A stretch of DNA of 64,000 nucleotides, taken from NCBI RefSeq assembly GCF_900114705.1, contig NZ_FOTW01000004.1:62001-126000 (forward strand), in the 5' to 3' direction. Source of the stretch: Rugamonas rubra. Its GTDB lineage: Bacteria > Pseudomonadota > Gammaproteobacteria > Burkholderiales > Burkholderiaceae_D. The position numbers and the translations under genes were made by a program. Of the stretch, positions 38,575 through 51,540 are shown one piece after another. The stretch's first letter is position 1. Each line of letters begins with the position of its first letter. The notes beneath the pieces were generated by a model, which was not told the origin of the DNA, searched no databases, and saw only the letters and a list, made by a program, of their open reading frames with translations.

Positions 38575-40299
38575 TCAGTCGGCGCGGCGGTACAGGCGGA
38601 AGCGTTCCTCGCGGTCGGACGGCCGGCGGCCCTCCCACAGCAGTTGCCATTGCTTGCCACGGTGCTGCGCCGCGATCTCGCGGTCGTCGCGCAGGCGCAC
38701 GCTGTCCTGCAGCAGCAGCAGTTCGCAGCGGCCGCCCTCGACGCCGGTGAACGGCAGGTGGGCGTAGTAGGCGAAGGAGGCGCGCTGCGCCGGGCCGACG
38801 TTGGTTTCGATGCAGCCGGCGCCGGGCGGCAGCTTGTCGGCGATCTGGCGCGCCACGCTGGCGTAGCTCTTGCTGTAGTTCATGTCCGGCAGGAACAGCG
38901 TCATCAGCAAGATCCAGATCAGGATCAGGCCGCCGGAGGACAGCACCACGGCGCGCCACAGCACGGCCGGCTGGCGCGACAGGCGCCAGTGCACCAGGGC
39001 GATCCAGCCGCAGGTGGCGGCGGCGGCGACGATAAAGGCCAGCAGGCCCAGCTCGGGCTTGAAGCCGGGCACCAGCTTGAGCGCGTTCTTGGCGGCCTGG
39101 GCCGGCCAGCCGGTCAGCTTGGCGATCCAGAAGATCCAGATGACGGCGGCGCACAGGGTCAGCGCCATCACCGAGAACCAGTCGATGGCGTTGATGGCGC
39201 CGCGCTTCATGGTCAGCAGGCCGAAGGCGGCCATGATGGCCAGCGGCGGCAGCAGGGCCAGCAACTGGCCCTGTTCGGGATTCGGGTGGAACAGGGTGAG
39301 CAGCGCGGCCATGATGACGAAGCTGAGCGGCACCACGATGTGCAGCACGTGGCGCTGGCGGCGCCAGGCGTACACGGCCCAGCCGGCGAAGGGCCAGGCG
39401 GGCCAGAAGAACCAGGTGCCGACGCGGAAGAAGAACTTCAACGACAGCACCGTCGGCAGCGCCAGCTGGGCGCCGCCCAGCGCCAGCCAGCCGGCCAGCG
39501 GGGTTTGCTGGTAGGGCCGCAGCAGATGGGCCGGCAGCAGCCACAGCGCGGCGATGGCCACGGCGACGGCGGCGGCGGCGGCCAGGTCGCGCAGGGCGCG
39601 GCCCGGCGGCAGGCCGAGGAAGCGGGTGCACAGCAGCAGCGCCAGGCTCAGCGCGGCCGGCGTCAGCCAGCCGCGGTTCAGGCTCAGCAGGCCGAGCGCC
39701 AGGCCGACCAGGGCGGCGTTGCGCAGCGAGGCCCGCTCGACGTAGCGCACGGCGCGGTAGACCAGCAGCGCCACCAGCGACACCTGCAGCGCCTCGGCGG
39801 TGGTCTCGTGGCTGTGCAGCAGCAGGCCCAGGCTGCCCAGGTAGATCAGCACGGCGGCGTCGGCCAGGGTGCGGCCGAAGTCGCGCGGCTCGGGCTGGCC
39901 GCCGAAGGCCAGGCGCAGCGGCTGGGCGTCGGGGCGCCGGCCCAGGTTGAAGGCGGCGTACCAGACGGCGGCCACGCCGAGTAGGAACACCAGCCCGGTG
40001 GCGACGCGGGCGCCCAGAACGTCGCCCAGCAGCCAGCCGAACAGCTTGATGCCGAGCGCGCCCAGCCAGAAGGCCAGCGGCCCCTCGTCGGTGACGCTGA
40101 GGCCGGCGATGTTGGGCCACAGCCAGTCCTGCCAGCCGCCCTGGGCCATCGTCCACATCGCGCCGAAGCTGGCGGCGTCGTCGTTCTTCCACGGGTCGCG
40201 GCCGATCAGGCCGGGCAGGATGTAGAGCAGGCCGAGGGCGAACAGCGCCCAGCGGGGCAGGGCCAGGGTGGCGGCGGCGGGAAGTCGGACTGGCTTCAT
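38575..40299 (-). CDS. ArnT/PMT-like membrane glycosyltransferase (GT39/GT83)
   Basis: The 574-residue protein has a first helix, then GLIGRDPWKNDDAASFGAMW, in which the acidic pair after the first membrane helix is the catalytic-metal type motif of GT-C enzymes. About 11-12 further helices and a short C-terminal periplasmic domain follow (CIETNVGPAQRASFAYYAH). GT-C enzymes use polyprenyl-phosphate sugars; ArnT moves aminoarabinose to lipid A and others mannosylate proteins. The donor cannot be assigned. It lies alone upstream of a strong hairpin. Confidence 0.82.
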   Translation of the reverse strand: MKPVRLPAAATLALPRWALFALGLLYILPGLIGRDPWKNDDAASFGAMWTMAQGGWQDWLWPNIAGLSVTDEGPLAFWLGALGIKLFGWLLGDVLGARVATGLVFLLGVAAVWYAAFNLGRRPDAQPLRLAFGGQPEPRDFGRTLADAAVLIYLGSLGLLLHSHETTAEALQVSLVALLVYRAVRYVERASLRNAALVGLALGLLSLNRGWLTPAALSLALLLCTRFLGLPPGRALRDLAAAAAVAVAIAALWLLPAHLLRPYQQTPLAGWLALGGAQLALPTVLSLKFFFRVGTWFFWPAWPFAGWAVYAWRRQRHVLHIVVPLSFVIMAALLTLFHPNPEQGQLLALLPPLAIMAAFGLLTMKRGAINAIDWFSVMALTLCAAVIWIFWIAKLTGWPAQAAKNALKLVPGFKPELGLLAFIVAAAATCGWIALVHWRLSRQPAVLWRAVVLSSGGLILIWILLMTLFLPDMNYSKSYASVARQIADKLPPGAGCIETNVGPAQRASFAYYAHLPFTGVEGGRCELLLLQDSVRLRDDREIAAQHRGKQWQLLWEGRRPSDREERFRLYRRAD

Positions 40300-40368
40300 C
40301 GATCAGTGTGCAATAGGGAGGTAGACGGCAGTATGCAGGAAAACACGGGCGCGGACAGCGACAGACAA

Positions 40369-40394
40369 AAAAAGGCAGCCGAGGCTGCCTTTTT
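40369..40394. terminator. Bidirectional intrinsic terminator below rpmE2
   Basis: AAAAAGGCAGCC, GA, GGCTGCCTTTTT forms a 12-base stem with A/T runs on both ends. It lies 17 bases beyond the rpmE2 stop and can end transcription on the minus strand. Confidence 0.9.
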
Positions 40395-40411
40395 GTTCGA
40401 AGCGGCGGAAA

Positions 40412-40681
40412 TTAGCCTGCTGCGATGGCGGTTTTCGAACCGACGGAACCGAATTTCTGACGGAACTTCTCGACGCGGCCGGCGGTGTCGACGATCTTGT
40501 GCTTGCCGGTGTAGAACGGGTGCGATTCAGCCGACACCTCGATCTTGACCAGTGGGTACTCTTTACCGTCGAGGGTGATCTTTTCGCGGGTGTTGATGGT
40601 CGAACGGGTGACGAATTTGAAATCGCACGACAGGTCGTGGAAAACAACTTCGCGGTATTCTGGATGGATATCGGTCTTCAT
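40412..40681 (-). CDS. rpmE2: 50S ribosomal protein L31 type B
   Basis: The 89-residue protein opens [20 protein letters not shown] and has [26 protein letters not shown], the C-terminal L31 pattern. It lacks the CxxC pairs of zinc-binding type A L31 and so is the zinc-independent type B form. ATG 40681 is the family start. It lies downstream of rho in the same direction, a gene order common in betaproteobacteria. Confidence 0.97.
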   Translation of the reverse strand: MKTDIHPEYREVVFHDLSCDFKFVTRSTINTREKITLDGKEYPLVKIEVSAESHPFYTGKHKIVDTAGRVEKFRQKFGSVGSKTAIAAG

Positions 40682-40840
40682 GGGATGCCTTAGATGGGTA
40701 GGTAGCCAAACAGCACTTCGTCGGTCGTCTTGCTTCTTGACCCGATTGCCGATCACTTGCCAGGGTTTAAATTAATGCAACCGTGGATTATACAGCGCTT
40801 TGCCGGGGGCGGCAAGCTGGCCCGCCACGGCCGCCGAGCC

Positions 40841-40867
40841 AGGGTCAGACCCTCAGGGTCTGACCCT
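40841..40867. repeat. Dispersed palindrome, copy B (13-1-13)
   Basis: AGGGTCAGACCCT, C, AGGGTCTGACCCT; the arms are exact reverse complements. Preceded by CCGAGCC, close to the CGAGCC before copy D. It lies between rho and rpmE2. Confidence 0.88.
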
Positions 40868-40944
40868 CGGGACAGGCCGCCGGCGGGACGATAAAAAAGG
40901 GCGGCGCCCCTGCGGACGCCGCCCCTTGTCGATGCCCGGCCGGC

Positions 40945-42207
40945 TTAGCCGCCGCGGCGCATCATGTCGAAGAACTCACCGTTGGTCTTGGTGGCCTTCA
41001 TCTTGTCGAGGATGAACTCCATCGCCTCGATCTCGTCCATCGAGTACAGCAGCTTGCGCAGGATCCAGATCTTCTGCAACTGGTCCGGCTTGATCAGCAA
41101 CTCCTCGCGGCGCGTGCCGGACTTGTTCAGGTTGATCGCCGGGTAGACCCGCTTCTCGGCCAGGCGGCGCTCCAGGTGCACCTCCATGTTGCCGGTGCCC
41201 TTGAATTCCTCGTAGATCACGTCGTCCATGCGCGAGCCGGTTTCGATCAGCGCGGTGGCGATGATGGTCAGCGAGCCGCCCTCCTCGATGTTGCGGGCGG
41301 CGCCGAAGAAGCGCTTCGGACGTTGCAGCGCGTTGGCGTCGACACCGCCGGTCAGCACCTTGCCCGAGGCCGGGATCACGGTGTTGTAGGCGCGCGCCAG
41401 GCGGGTGATCGAGTCGAGCAGGATCACCACGTCTTTTTTCATTTCAACCAGGCGCTTGGCCTTTTCCAGCACCATCTCGGCGACCTGGACGTGGCGGGTG
41501 GCCGGTTCGTCGAAGGTCGAGGCGACCACTTCGCCGCGCACCGAGCGTTGCATCTCGGTCACTTCCTCCGGGCGCTCGTCGATCAGCAGCACGATCAGGG
41601 TGACGTCGGGGTGGTTGGCGGTGATGGCGTGGGCGATGTGCTGCAGCATGACCGACTTGCCCGACTTGGGCGAGGCCACCAGCAGGCCGCGCTGGCCCTT
41701 GCCGATCGGCGAGATCAGGTCGACGATGCGGCCGGTGATGTTTTCCTGGCCGTTCATCTCGCGCTCCAGGCGCAGCGGCTCGTTCGGGTGCAGCGGCGTC
41801 AGGTTCTCGAACAGGATGCGGTGCTTCGACATCTCCGGCGATTCGCCGTTGACCTTGTCGACCTTGACCAGCGCGAAGTAGCGCTCGCCGTCCTTCGGCG
41901 TGCGCACCTCGCCCTCGATGGAGTCGCCGGTGTGCAGGTTGAAGCGGCGGATCTGCGACGGCGAGATGTAGATGTCGTCGGTCGAGGCCATGTAGCTGGC
42001 GTCGGGCGAACGCAGGAAGCCGAAGCCGTCGGGCAGCACCTCGAGGGCGCCGTCGCCGAAGATTTGTTCGCCGGATTTCGCGCGCTTTTTCAGGATCGCA
42101 AACATCAATTCCTGTTTGCGCAGACGCGCCGCGTTGTCGATATCCAGACCGATCGCCATCTCCAGCAGGGCCGAGACGTGTAAGGCCTTCAATTCAGATA
42201 GATGCAT
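40945..42207 (-). CDS. rho: Transcription termination factor Rho
   Basis: The 420-residue hexameric RNA-dependent ATPase starts [18 protein letters not shown]. The RNA-binding cold-shock-like domain is at about 50-125 ([22 protein letters not shown]). The ATPase core carries [22 protein letters not shown] (P-loop), [14 protein letters not shown], the Q-loop region [36 protein letters not shown] and [16 protein letters not shown] 42207 gives the standard length. trxA lies immediately upstream and rpmE2 downstream. Confidence 0.98.
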   Translation of the reverse strand: MHLSELKALHVSALLEMAIGLDIDNAARLRKQELMFAILKKRAKSGEQIFGDGALEVLPDGFGFLRSPDASYMASTDDIYISPSQIRRFNLHTGDSIEGEVRTPKDGERYFALVKVDKVNGESPEMSKHRILFENLTPLHPNEPLRLEREMNGQENITGRIVDLISPIGKGQRGLLVASPKSGKSVMLQHIAHAITANHPDVTLIVLLIDERPEEVTEMQRSVRGEVVASTFDEPATRHVQVAEMVLEKAKRLVEMKKDVVILLDSITRLARAYNTVIPASGKVLTGGVDANALQRPKRFFGAARNIEEGGSLTIIATALIETGSRMDDVIYEEFKGTGNMEVHLERRLAEKRVYPAINLNKSGTRREELLIKPDQLQKIWILRKLLYSMDEIEAMEFILDKMKATKTNGEFFDMMRRGG

Positions 42208-42431
42208 ATGTGTTGAGTGTCCCGTGACGGGAAGTAAAGGTAGGGGAGGGAACTGCGTGGTGTTAATCAATATGGGCGCCGTGGCGACCCTGCCGATCGG
42301 ATGGCGTCGCGGGCGCGGCGCCGTCTTAGTTTGCTGCCTGTGCTGCCGATTGTGTTCTTGTTTTTCGCTGCCGGTGCTGCCTTACATCATGGACGCGGCG
42401 TGCGCTCGGCCGGCCGCGTCCACGATCTTAC

Positions 42432-42758
42432 TTAAATATTGCTGTCGATGAAAGAGGTCAGCTGGCCTTTCGCCATCGCGCCGACCTTCTGCGCCGCCGC
42501 CACGCCGTTCTTGAACAGGATCAAGGTCGGGATGCCGCGGATGCCGAACTTGGCCGGCACGCCCTGGTTGGCGTCGACGTCCATCTTGGCGATCAGGATC
42601 TTGCCGTCGTACTCTTTCGCCACTTCTTCCAGGATCGGGCCGATGGCCTTGCAGGGACCGCACCACTCGGCCCAGAAGTCGACCAGCACTGGGCGGTCGG
42701 ACTTGAGCACGTCGGCGTCGAAGGAGGCATCGGTAATGTGTTTGATATTTTCGCTCAT
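42432..42758 (-). CDS. trxA: Thioredoxin
   Basis: The 108-residue thioredoxin has the active site W32-CGPC-36-K ([10 protein letters not shown]), cis-Pro in [12 protein letters not shown] and normal length. It reduces disulfides in the cytoplasm with NADPH via thioredoxin reductase. A leader of about 220 bases separates it from rho, so rho may have its own promoter or a long autoregulated leader. Confidence 0.97.
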   Translation of the reverse strand: MSENIKHITDASFDADVLKSDRPVLVDFWAEWCGPCKAIGPILEEVAKEYDGKILIAKMDVDANQGVPAKFGIRGIPTLILFKNGVAAAQKVGAMAKGQLTSFIDSNI

Positions 42759-43119
42759 GTTTTCCTCAAATGAGGGTCAGTGTGGGATCAATAACGCCTG
42801 GGGATCATGCCATTCTTGTCTGCAATCGCCATCAACGTTGCCGGACTACGGGCAGCAGATGGAGGCAATGGGTGCAAATTCAATGTTCTGGAAGGGGTGG
42901 CAAGAAGGTAGGCAGGCGGGGATGGCTGAAATAATAACCCATTTTTCGGAAATGTGTGCCAGATTGTATAAATAGTTGGTTTCTATTGTGGTGTGGCTTG
43001 ATATGGCCCCGGCCGGGTGGCAGATCCTGCGGCGGGAGCATGGGGGCAGCATAGGGTCAGCATAGGGTCAGACCCTAGGGTCTGACCCTGGGGCGTTGCC
43101 CGTGGCGCGCGCGTCGGCC
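42759..43119. other. Intergenic region between trxA and the response-regulator gene
   Basis: These 361 bases are AT-richer than the surroundings between 42800 and 43000 and should contain the trxA promoter. One copy of the dispersed palindrome lies at 43064-43089. No gene with a ribosome binding site or family match is present. Confidence 0.5.
43064..43089. repeat. Dispersed palindrome, copy C (13-0-13)
   Basis: AGGGTCAGACCCT directly followed by AGGGTCTGACCCT, a perfect 26-base palindrome. A partial unit, AGGGTCAG, precedes it at 43053-43060, as if the repeat had begun to expand. It lies just past the 3' end of the minus-strand response-regulator gene. Confidence 0.9.
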
Positions 43120-43578
43120 TCAATACAGTCGTTCGAGCGCCTGGCACAGCGCCAGCCGGCTGACCGGCTTGGGCAGCGCCGCCAGCAGCTGCAACTGGTG
43201 GAACTGGGCCATCAGGCGGGCCGACTGCAGCAGCCGGGTCTCCTGGCCGGACATCAGGATCAGGCCGCCGCCGAAGCGGCGCGCGGCCAGCGCGTCGAGC
43301 AGGGCGAAGCCGTCCTCGCCGGGCATGCACAGGTCGGAGATCACCGCGTCCGGGCGCGGCCGGGTGGCGTCGTAGGCGGCCACGCCGGCGGCGCCGTCGG
43401 CGGCCAGCAGCACCGTGCCCACGCCCAGCTCGGCGAGCAGCTCGCGCAGCAGGGCGCGCTGGAAGGCGTCGTCGTCGACCACCAGCACGCACAGGCCGGG
43501 GTGCGCCGCGGCGCGCGTTGCGGGGGCGGCGTCGCTGTCGGTCTGCGCCGCGGCGGTGGGGGCGGTGGTCGATGGCAT
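43120..43578 (-). CDS. Single-domain response regulator
   Basis: The 152-residue protein has an unstructured Ala/Thr-rich front (1-28) and one receiver domain: VLVVDDDAFQRALLRELL, phospho-acceptor in AVISDLCMPGEDG, ILMSGQ, and LPKPVSRLALCQALERL. There is no output domain. It follows the giant sensor kinase by 3 bases and is the likely phospho-acceptor of that kinase's Hpt domain. Confidence 0.9.
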   Translation of the reverse strand: MPSTTAPTAAAQTDSDAAPATRAAAHPGLCVLVVDDDAFQRALLRELLAELGVGTVLLAADGAAGVAAYDATRPRPDAVISDLCMPGEDGFALLDALAARRFGGGLILMSGQETRLLQSARLMAQFHQLQLLAALPKPVSRLALCQALERLY

Positions 43579-43581
43579 GGC

Positions 43582-48261
<4,680 letters not shown>

Positions 48262-48473
48262 CGTCGAAGTGGTGGTCGCCGCGCCACAGCGGCGGCCGGC
48301 CGATGGCCGATCCGGGCCACTATAGCATTGAAGAATTGCCTATAGTGTTAACTTTTCGCGCGCCGCGACGGGGTCGGTTTCGGCCTGAAAGTTTCCTTGA
48401 AAAGGCCGCCTTTGCGGGGCCCGGCGTGACAAACGGAGAGATTCGGCGCGGCCGAAATATGCTAGGCCGGCGG

Positions 48474-48543
48474 GCGCCGGCGGCGCTGAAAGGATATTTC
48501 ATCGCAAGCAAGTAAATGAAATATTCTTTCAAGCGCCGGCGCC
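48474..48543. repeat. Long imperfect inverted repeat beyond hutC
   Basis: An arm of about 28 bases containing GGCGCTGAAAGGATATTTCAT is mirrored by ATGAAATATTCTTTCAAGCGCC across a loop of about 13 bases. A few mismatches occur. It begins 17 bases beyond the hutC stop and is a plausible terminator or RNA-processing signal, though its AT-rich upper stem is unusual. Confidence 0.65.
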
Positions 48544-48559
48544 GCCGCCGCCGCCGGCC

Positions 48560-49279
48560 TCAGGCGAAGCTGCCGGCGAACTGGTAGCGGTGGCCGGGGT
48601 GCCACATGGTGGCGATCGAGGCCACCTGGCCGGCCGAGCGGGTCTGCCGCTTGAGCACCAGGCAGGCCTGGCGCGTGTCGATGGCCAGCATCTCGGCGAT
48701 GTCGCGCGGCGCCGCCAGCGCCTCGATGCTGTAGGTGGCGCCCTGCAACGGCGCGGCCGCCATCAGGTACTCGTTGGGGGTGATGCTGGCGAAGTCCTGC
48801 TGCATGTAGTCGGGCGCGCACAGCGGGTTGACCCAGCGGTCCTCGACCTGGATCGGCACGCCGTTCTCGTAGTGTACGATGATCGAATGGAACAGCGGCA
48901 GCGCCGGCGCCAGGTCGAATTGCTTGGCCAACAGCTCGCCGGCGCGGCCGCGTTCGAGCAGTTGCAGGCTGGAGCGGTGGGCGTGGCCGCGGGCGCGGAT
49001 TTCGTCGGCGATGCTCTTGATCTCGAGCAGCGTGGCCTGGTATTTTTGCTGCGCCACGTAGGTGCCGGCGCCCTGGCGGCGCGTCAACACCTGCTCGGTG
49101 GTGAGCTCGCGCACGGCGCGGTTGACGGTCATGCGCGAGACGCCGAACTGCTTGACCAGCGCCTGTTCGGAGGGGATCACGTCGCCCTCCTTCCAAGTGC
49201 CGGCGGCGATTTGCGCCAGCAGGTAGTCCTTGATGCGTTGGAAGATCGGGGTGTGCTCTTGCGTTGTATGGTCGTCCAA
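48560..49279 (-). CDS. hutC: Histidine utilization repressor HutC (GntR/HutC family)
   Basis: The 239-residue regulator has an N-terminal GntR winged helix (IFQRIKDYLLAQIAAGTWKEGDVIPSEQALVKQFGVSRMTVNRAVREL, about 12-60) and a UTRA effector domain. HutC-like features are the LEIKSIADEIRARGHAH linker, FHSIIVHYENGVPIQVEDRWVNP and a C-terminal MWHPGHRYQFAGSF. In this family urocanate releases the repressor from hut promoters. The start is TTG 49279, supported by GGAG about 7-8 bases upstream and by the lack of any earlier ATG. It lies 9 kb from the hut genes rather than beside them. Confidence 0.9.
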   Translation of the reverse strand: MDDHTTQEHTPIFQRIKDYLLAQIAAGTWKEGDVIPSEQALVKQFGVSRMTVNRAVRELTTEQVLTRRQGAGTYVAQQKYQATLLEIKSIADEIRARGHAHRSSLQLLERGRAGELLAKQFDLAPALPLFHSIIVHYENGVPIQVEDRWVNPLCAPDYMQQDFASITPNEYLMAAAPLQGATYSIEALAAPRDIAEMLAIDTRQACLVLKRQTRSAGQVASIATMWHPGHRYQFAGSFA

Positions 49280-49470
49280 ACGGCTTCTCCGAAGGCGCGC
49301 CCGAGCTGGGCGGCTGCGGCCATTTTAGCATCGCCGGCGCGGCCGTCCTAGTGGCGGGACGGCCCGGGGCCGGGCCGGGCGGGGCGAATTCGAAAGCAAG
49401 CAACGGGGTGGCGGGCGCCGCGCCGCTGGCTAAGATGGCAGCATTGAACATCATCCAAGGGAGCAGCAGC

Positions 49471-50565
49471 ATGAAGCACAGCCTGATGAAAAGCGCGACG
49501 CCGGCCGCCGACACGGCCGCCTACCGCAGCGAGGAGCAGCGCTGGGCCGCCGTGCAGGCGCGCGACGCCGCCGCCGACGGCCTGTTCTACTATTCCGTGC
49601 GCAGCACCGGCGTCTACTGCCGGCCGTCCTGCGCGGCGCGGCCGGCGCTGCGCCGCAACGTCGCCTTCCACGACAGCGGCGCCGCCGCCGAGCTGGCCGG
49701 CTTCCGCCCCTGCCTGCGCTGCAAGCCGGAGCAGCCGCCGCTGGCCGAGCGCCAGGCGGCGCTGGTGGCGCGGGCCTGCCGCCTGATCGACCAGGCCGAG
49801 CAGGCGCCCGACCTGGACAGCCTGGCCGCCGCCGTCGGCCTGAGCCGCTTCCACTTCCACCGCGTCTTCAAGCAGCACACCGGCATGACGCCGAAGGCCT
49901 GGGCGGTGGCGCAGCGCGCCCGCCGCATGCAGGACGGTTTGAACCAGGAGGCCTCCGTCACCGAGGCGATCTACGCCAGCGGCTTCAACTCCAGCGGCCG
50001 CTTCTACGCCGCCTCGCCGGCCGCGCTGGGCATGACGCCGAGCGCCTTCCGCGCCGGCGGCAGCGGCGCGGCGATCCGCTTCGCCATCGCCGCCTGCTCG
50101 CTCGGCGCGATCCTGGTGGCCAGCACCGACAAGGGCATCTGCGCCATCCTGCTGGGCGACGACCCGGATGCGCTGGCGCGCGACCTGCAGGACCGCTTCC
50201 CGCGCGCCGAGCTGCTCGGTGCCGAGGCCGACTACGAGCAGGTGGTGGCGCGCGTGGTGGGCCTGGTCGAGGCGCCCGGCATCGGCCTCGACCTGCCGCT
50301 CGACGTGCGCGGCACCGCCTTCCAGCAGCGCGTTTGGCAGGCGCTGCGCGAGATTCCGCCCGGCCGCACCGTCAGCTACACCGAGCTGGCCGCCCTGGTC
50401 GGCCTGCCCAAGGGCGCGCGCGCCGTGGCCGGCGCCTGCGCCGCCAACGCGCTGGCGGTGGCGATTCCCTGCCACCGCGTGGTGCGCAACGACGGCGCCC
50501 TGTCCGGCTACCGCTGGGGCGTCGAGCGCAAGGCCGCGCTGCTCGAACGCGAGGCCGGCAAGTGA
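49471..50565 (+). CDS. ada: Bifunctional DNA repair methyltransferase / transcriptional activator Ada
   Basis: This is a 364-residue full-length Ada. The N-terminal zinc domain has C50, C54, C81 and C84 (VYCRPSC and CLRC), where one Cys accepts methyl from phosphotriesters and switches on DNA binding. An AraC-type HTH follows (LDSLAAAVGLSRFHFHRVFK, SVTEAIYASGFNSSGRFY). The C-terminal O6-alkylguanine methyltransferase has AFQQRVWQALREIPPG and IPCHRVV with C334. ATG 49471 has AAGGGA upstream. Its stop overlaps the next gene, so the adaptive response unit includes the oxygenase. Confidence 0.96.
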   Translation: MKHSLMKSATPAADTAAYRSEEQRWAAVQARDAAADGLFYYSVRSTGVYCRPSCAARPALRRNVAFHDSGAAAELAGFRPCLRCKPEQPPLAERQAALVARACRLIDQAEQAPDLDSLAAAVGLSRFHFHRVFKQHTGMTPKAWAVAQRARRMQDGLNQEASVTEAIYASGFNSSGRFYAASPAALGMTPSAFRAGGSGAAIRFAIAACSLGAILVASTDKGICAILLGDDPDALARDLQDRFPRAELLGAEADYEQVVARVVGLVEAPGIGLDLPLDVRGTAFQQRVWQALREIPPGRTVSYTELAALVGLPKGARAVAGACAANALAVAIPCHRVVRNDGALSGYRWGVERKAALLEREAGK

Positions 50566-51260
50566 GGCGGGTGGCGGAGCTGGATTGGCCGGCGATCGAA
50601 GCGGAGCTGGACGAATTCGGCTGCGCGCTGCTGCCCGGCCTGTTGTCGCCGGCCGAGTGCGCCCGGCTGGCGGCCAGCTACACCGAGCCCGCGCTGTTCC
50701 GCAGCCGGGTGGTGATGGAGCGGCACGGCTTTGGCAGGGGCGAGTACCAGTACTTCGCCTATCCGCTGCCGGCGCCGGTGGCGGCGCTGCGCCGCGCCTT
50801 CTACCAGCCGCTGGCCGCCATTGCCAACCGCTGGCAGGCGGCTTTGGGGCTGGCACCGCGCTTCCCGGCCGAACACGCCGATTATCTGACGCAGTGCCAC
50901 GCCGCCGGCCAGCCGCGCCCCACGCCGCTGCTGCTGCAATACCGCGCCGGCGACTACAACTGCCTGCACCAGGACCTGTACGGCGACGAGGTGTTCCCCT
51001 TGCAGGTCGCCGTGCTATTGTCGCAGCCGGGCGAGGACTTCGACGGCGGCCAGTTCGTGCTGACCGAGCAGCGTCCGCGCATGCAGTCGCGCGCCGAGGT
51101 GGTGCCGCTGACGCGCGGCGACGCCGTCGTCTTCCCGGTGGCGCAGCGGCCGGTGTCGGGCGGGCGCGGCGTGTACCGCGTCAACATGCGGCACGGCGTC
51201 AGCCGGCTGCTTTCCGGCCGACGCCACACGCTGGGCCTGATCTTCCACGACGCCAGCTGA
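50562..51260 (+). CDS. 2-oxoglutarate/Fe(II)-dependent oxygenase coupled to ada
   Basis: The 232-residue double-stranded beta-helix oxygenase has iron ligands H136, D138 (CLHQDLYG) and H211 (NMRHGVSRL), with R220/R221 placed to bind 2-oxoglutarate before HTLGLIFHD. It starts at GTG 50562 and overlaps the ada stop (GTGA), so it is translated with Ada. It is not an ordinary AlkB: the protein is of a different subfamily without the AlkB substrate lid I would expect. Its place in the ada operon suggests that it repairs or senses alkylation damage, which is inference. Confidence 0.82.
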   Translation: MRRVAELDWPAIEAELDEFGCALLPGLLSPAECARLAASYTEPALFRSRVVMERHGFGRGEYQYFAYPLPAPVAALRRAFYQPLAAIANRWQAALGLAPRFPAEHADYLTQCHAAGQPRPTPLLLQYRAGDYNCLHQDLYGDEVFPLQVAVLLSQPGEDFDGGQFVLTEQRPRMQSRAEVVPLTRGDAVVFPVAQRPVSGGRGVYRVNMRHGVSRLLSGRRHTLGLIFHDAS

Positions 51261-51293
51261 GCGCAGGAGAGGCGGGCGGGCGCCGCGCCAAGT

Positions 51294-51437
51294 CCCTCTG
51301 GTAAACCCTCTCTTTTTGCCACTGCTTTCCACTATTTCCTTCTTTTTTCTTCTCTTTTTTCCGGTGAATGGAAAAGCAGAAGAAAAGAGAAGGAAAAAGA
51401 GAAAAAGAGAAGTAAAAGGAGAAGGTTTACCAGAGGG
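51294..51437. repeat. 144-bp purine/pyrimidine fold-back element
   Basis: CCCTCTGGTAAACC (51294-51307) is matched exactly by GGTTTACCAGAGGG (51424-51437). Between them the left half is almost all C and T and the right half almost all A and G, and the two halves are imperfectly complementary over the whole length, meeting at a short loop near 51364-51370. No coding sequence fits. It lies between the convergent oxygenase and msbA genes. Confidence 0.8.
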
Positions 51438-51476
51438 GCGTGTGGCCCCTTCCAGGCAGCCCATACCCCGGCATGC

Positions 51477-51514
51477 AAAAACGCCGCACAGTATTGCTAC
51501 CGTGCGGCGTTTTT
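51477..51514. terminator. Bidirectional intrinsic terminator between the oxygenase and msbA
   Basis: AAAAACGCCGCAC, twelve loop bases, GTGCGGCGTTTTT is a perfect 13-base stem with A/T runs on both ends. It is placed to end transcripts from both convergent genes. Confidence 0.9.
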
Positions 51515-51540
51515 GCGTGGCCGGTGCCCAGCGCGGCGGC

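Noticed and set aside
42846..43052. 68-codon minus-strand frame between trxA and the response-regulator gene
   Set aside because: No ribosome binding site, no signal peptide or domain, and it lies in the probable trxA promoter region.
48318..48347. CACTATAG…CTATAGTG inverted repeat upstream of the giant kinase gene
   Set aside because: Only 8-base arms around a 14-base non-symmetric centre in an AT-rich stretch; chance cannot be excluded.
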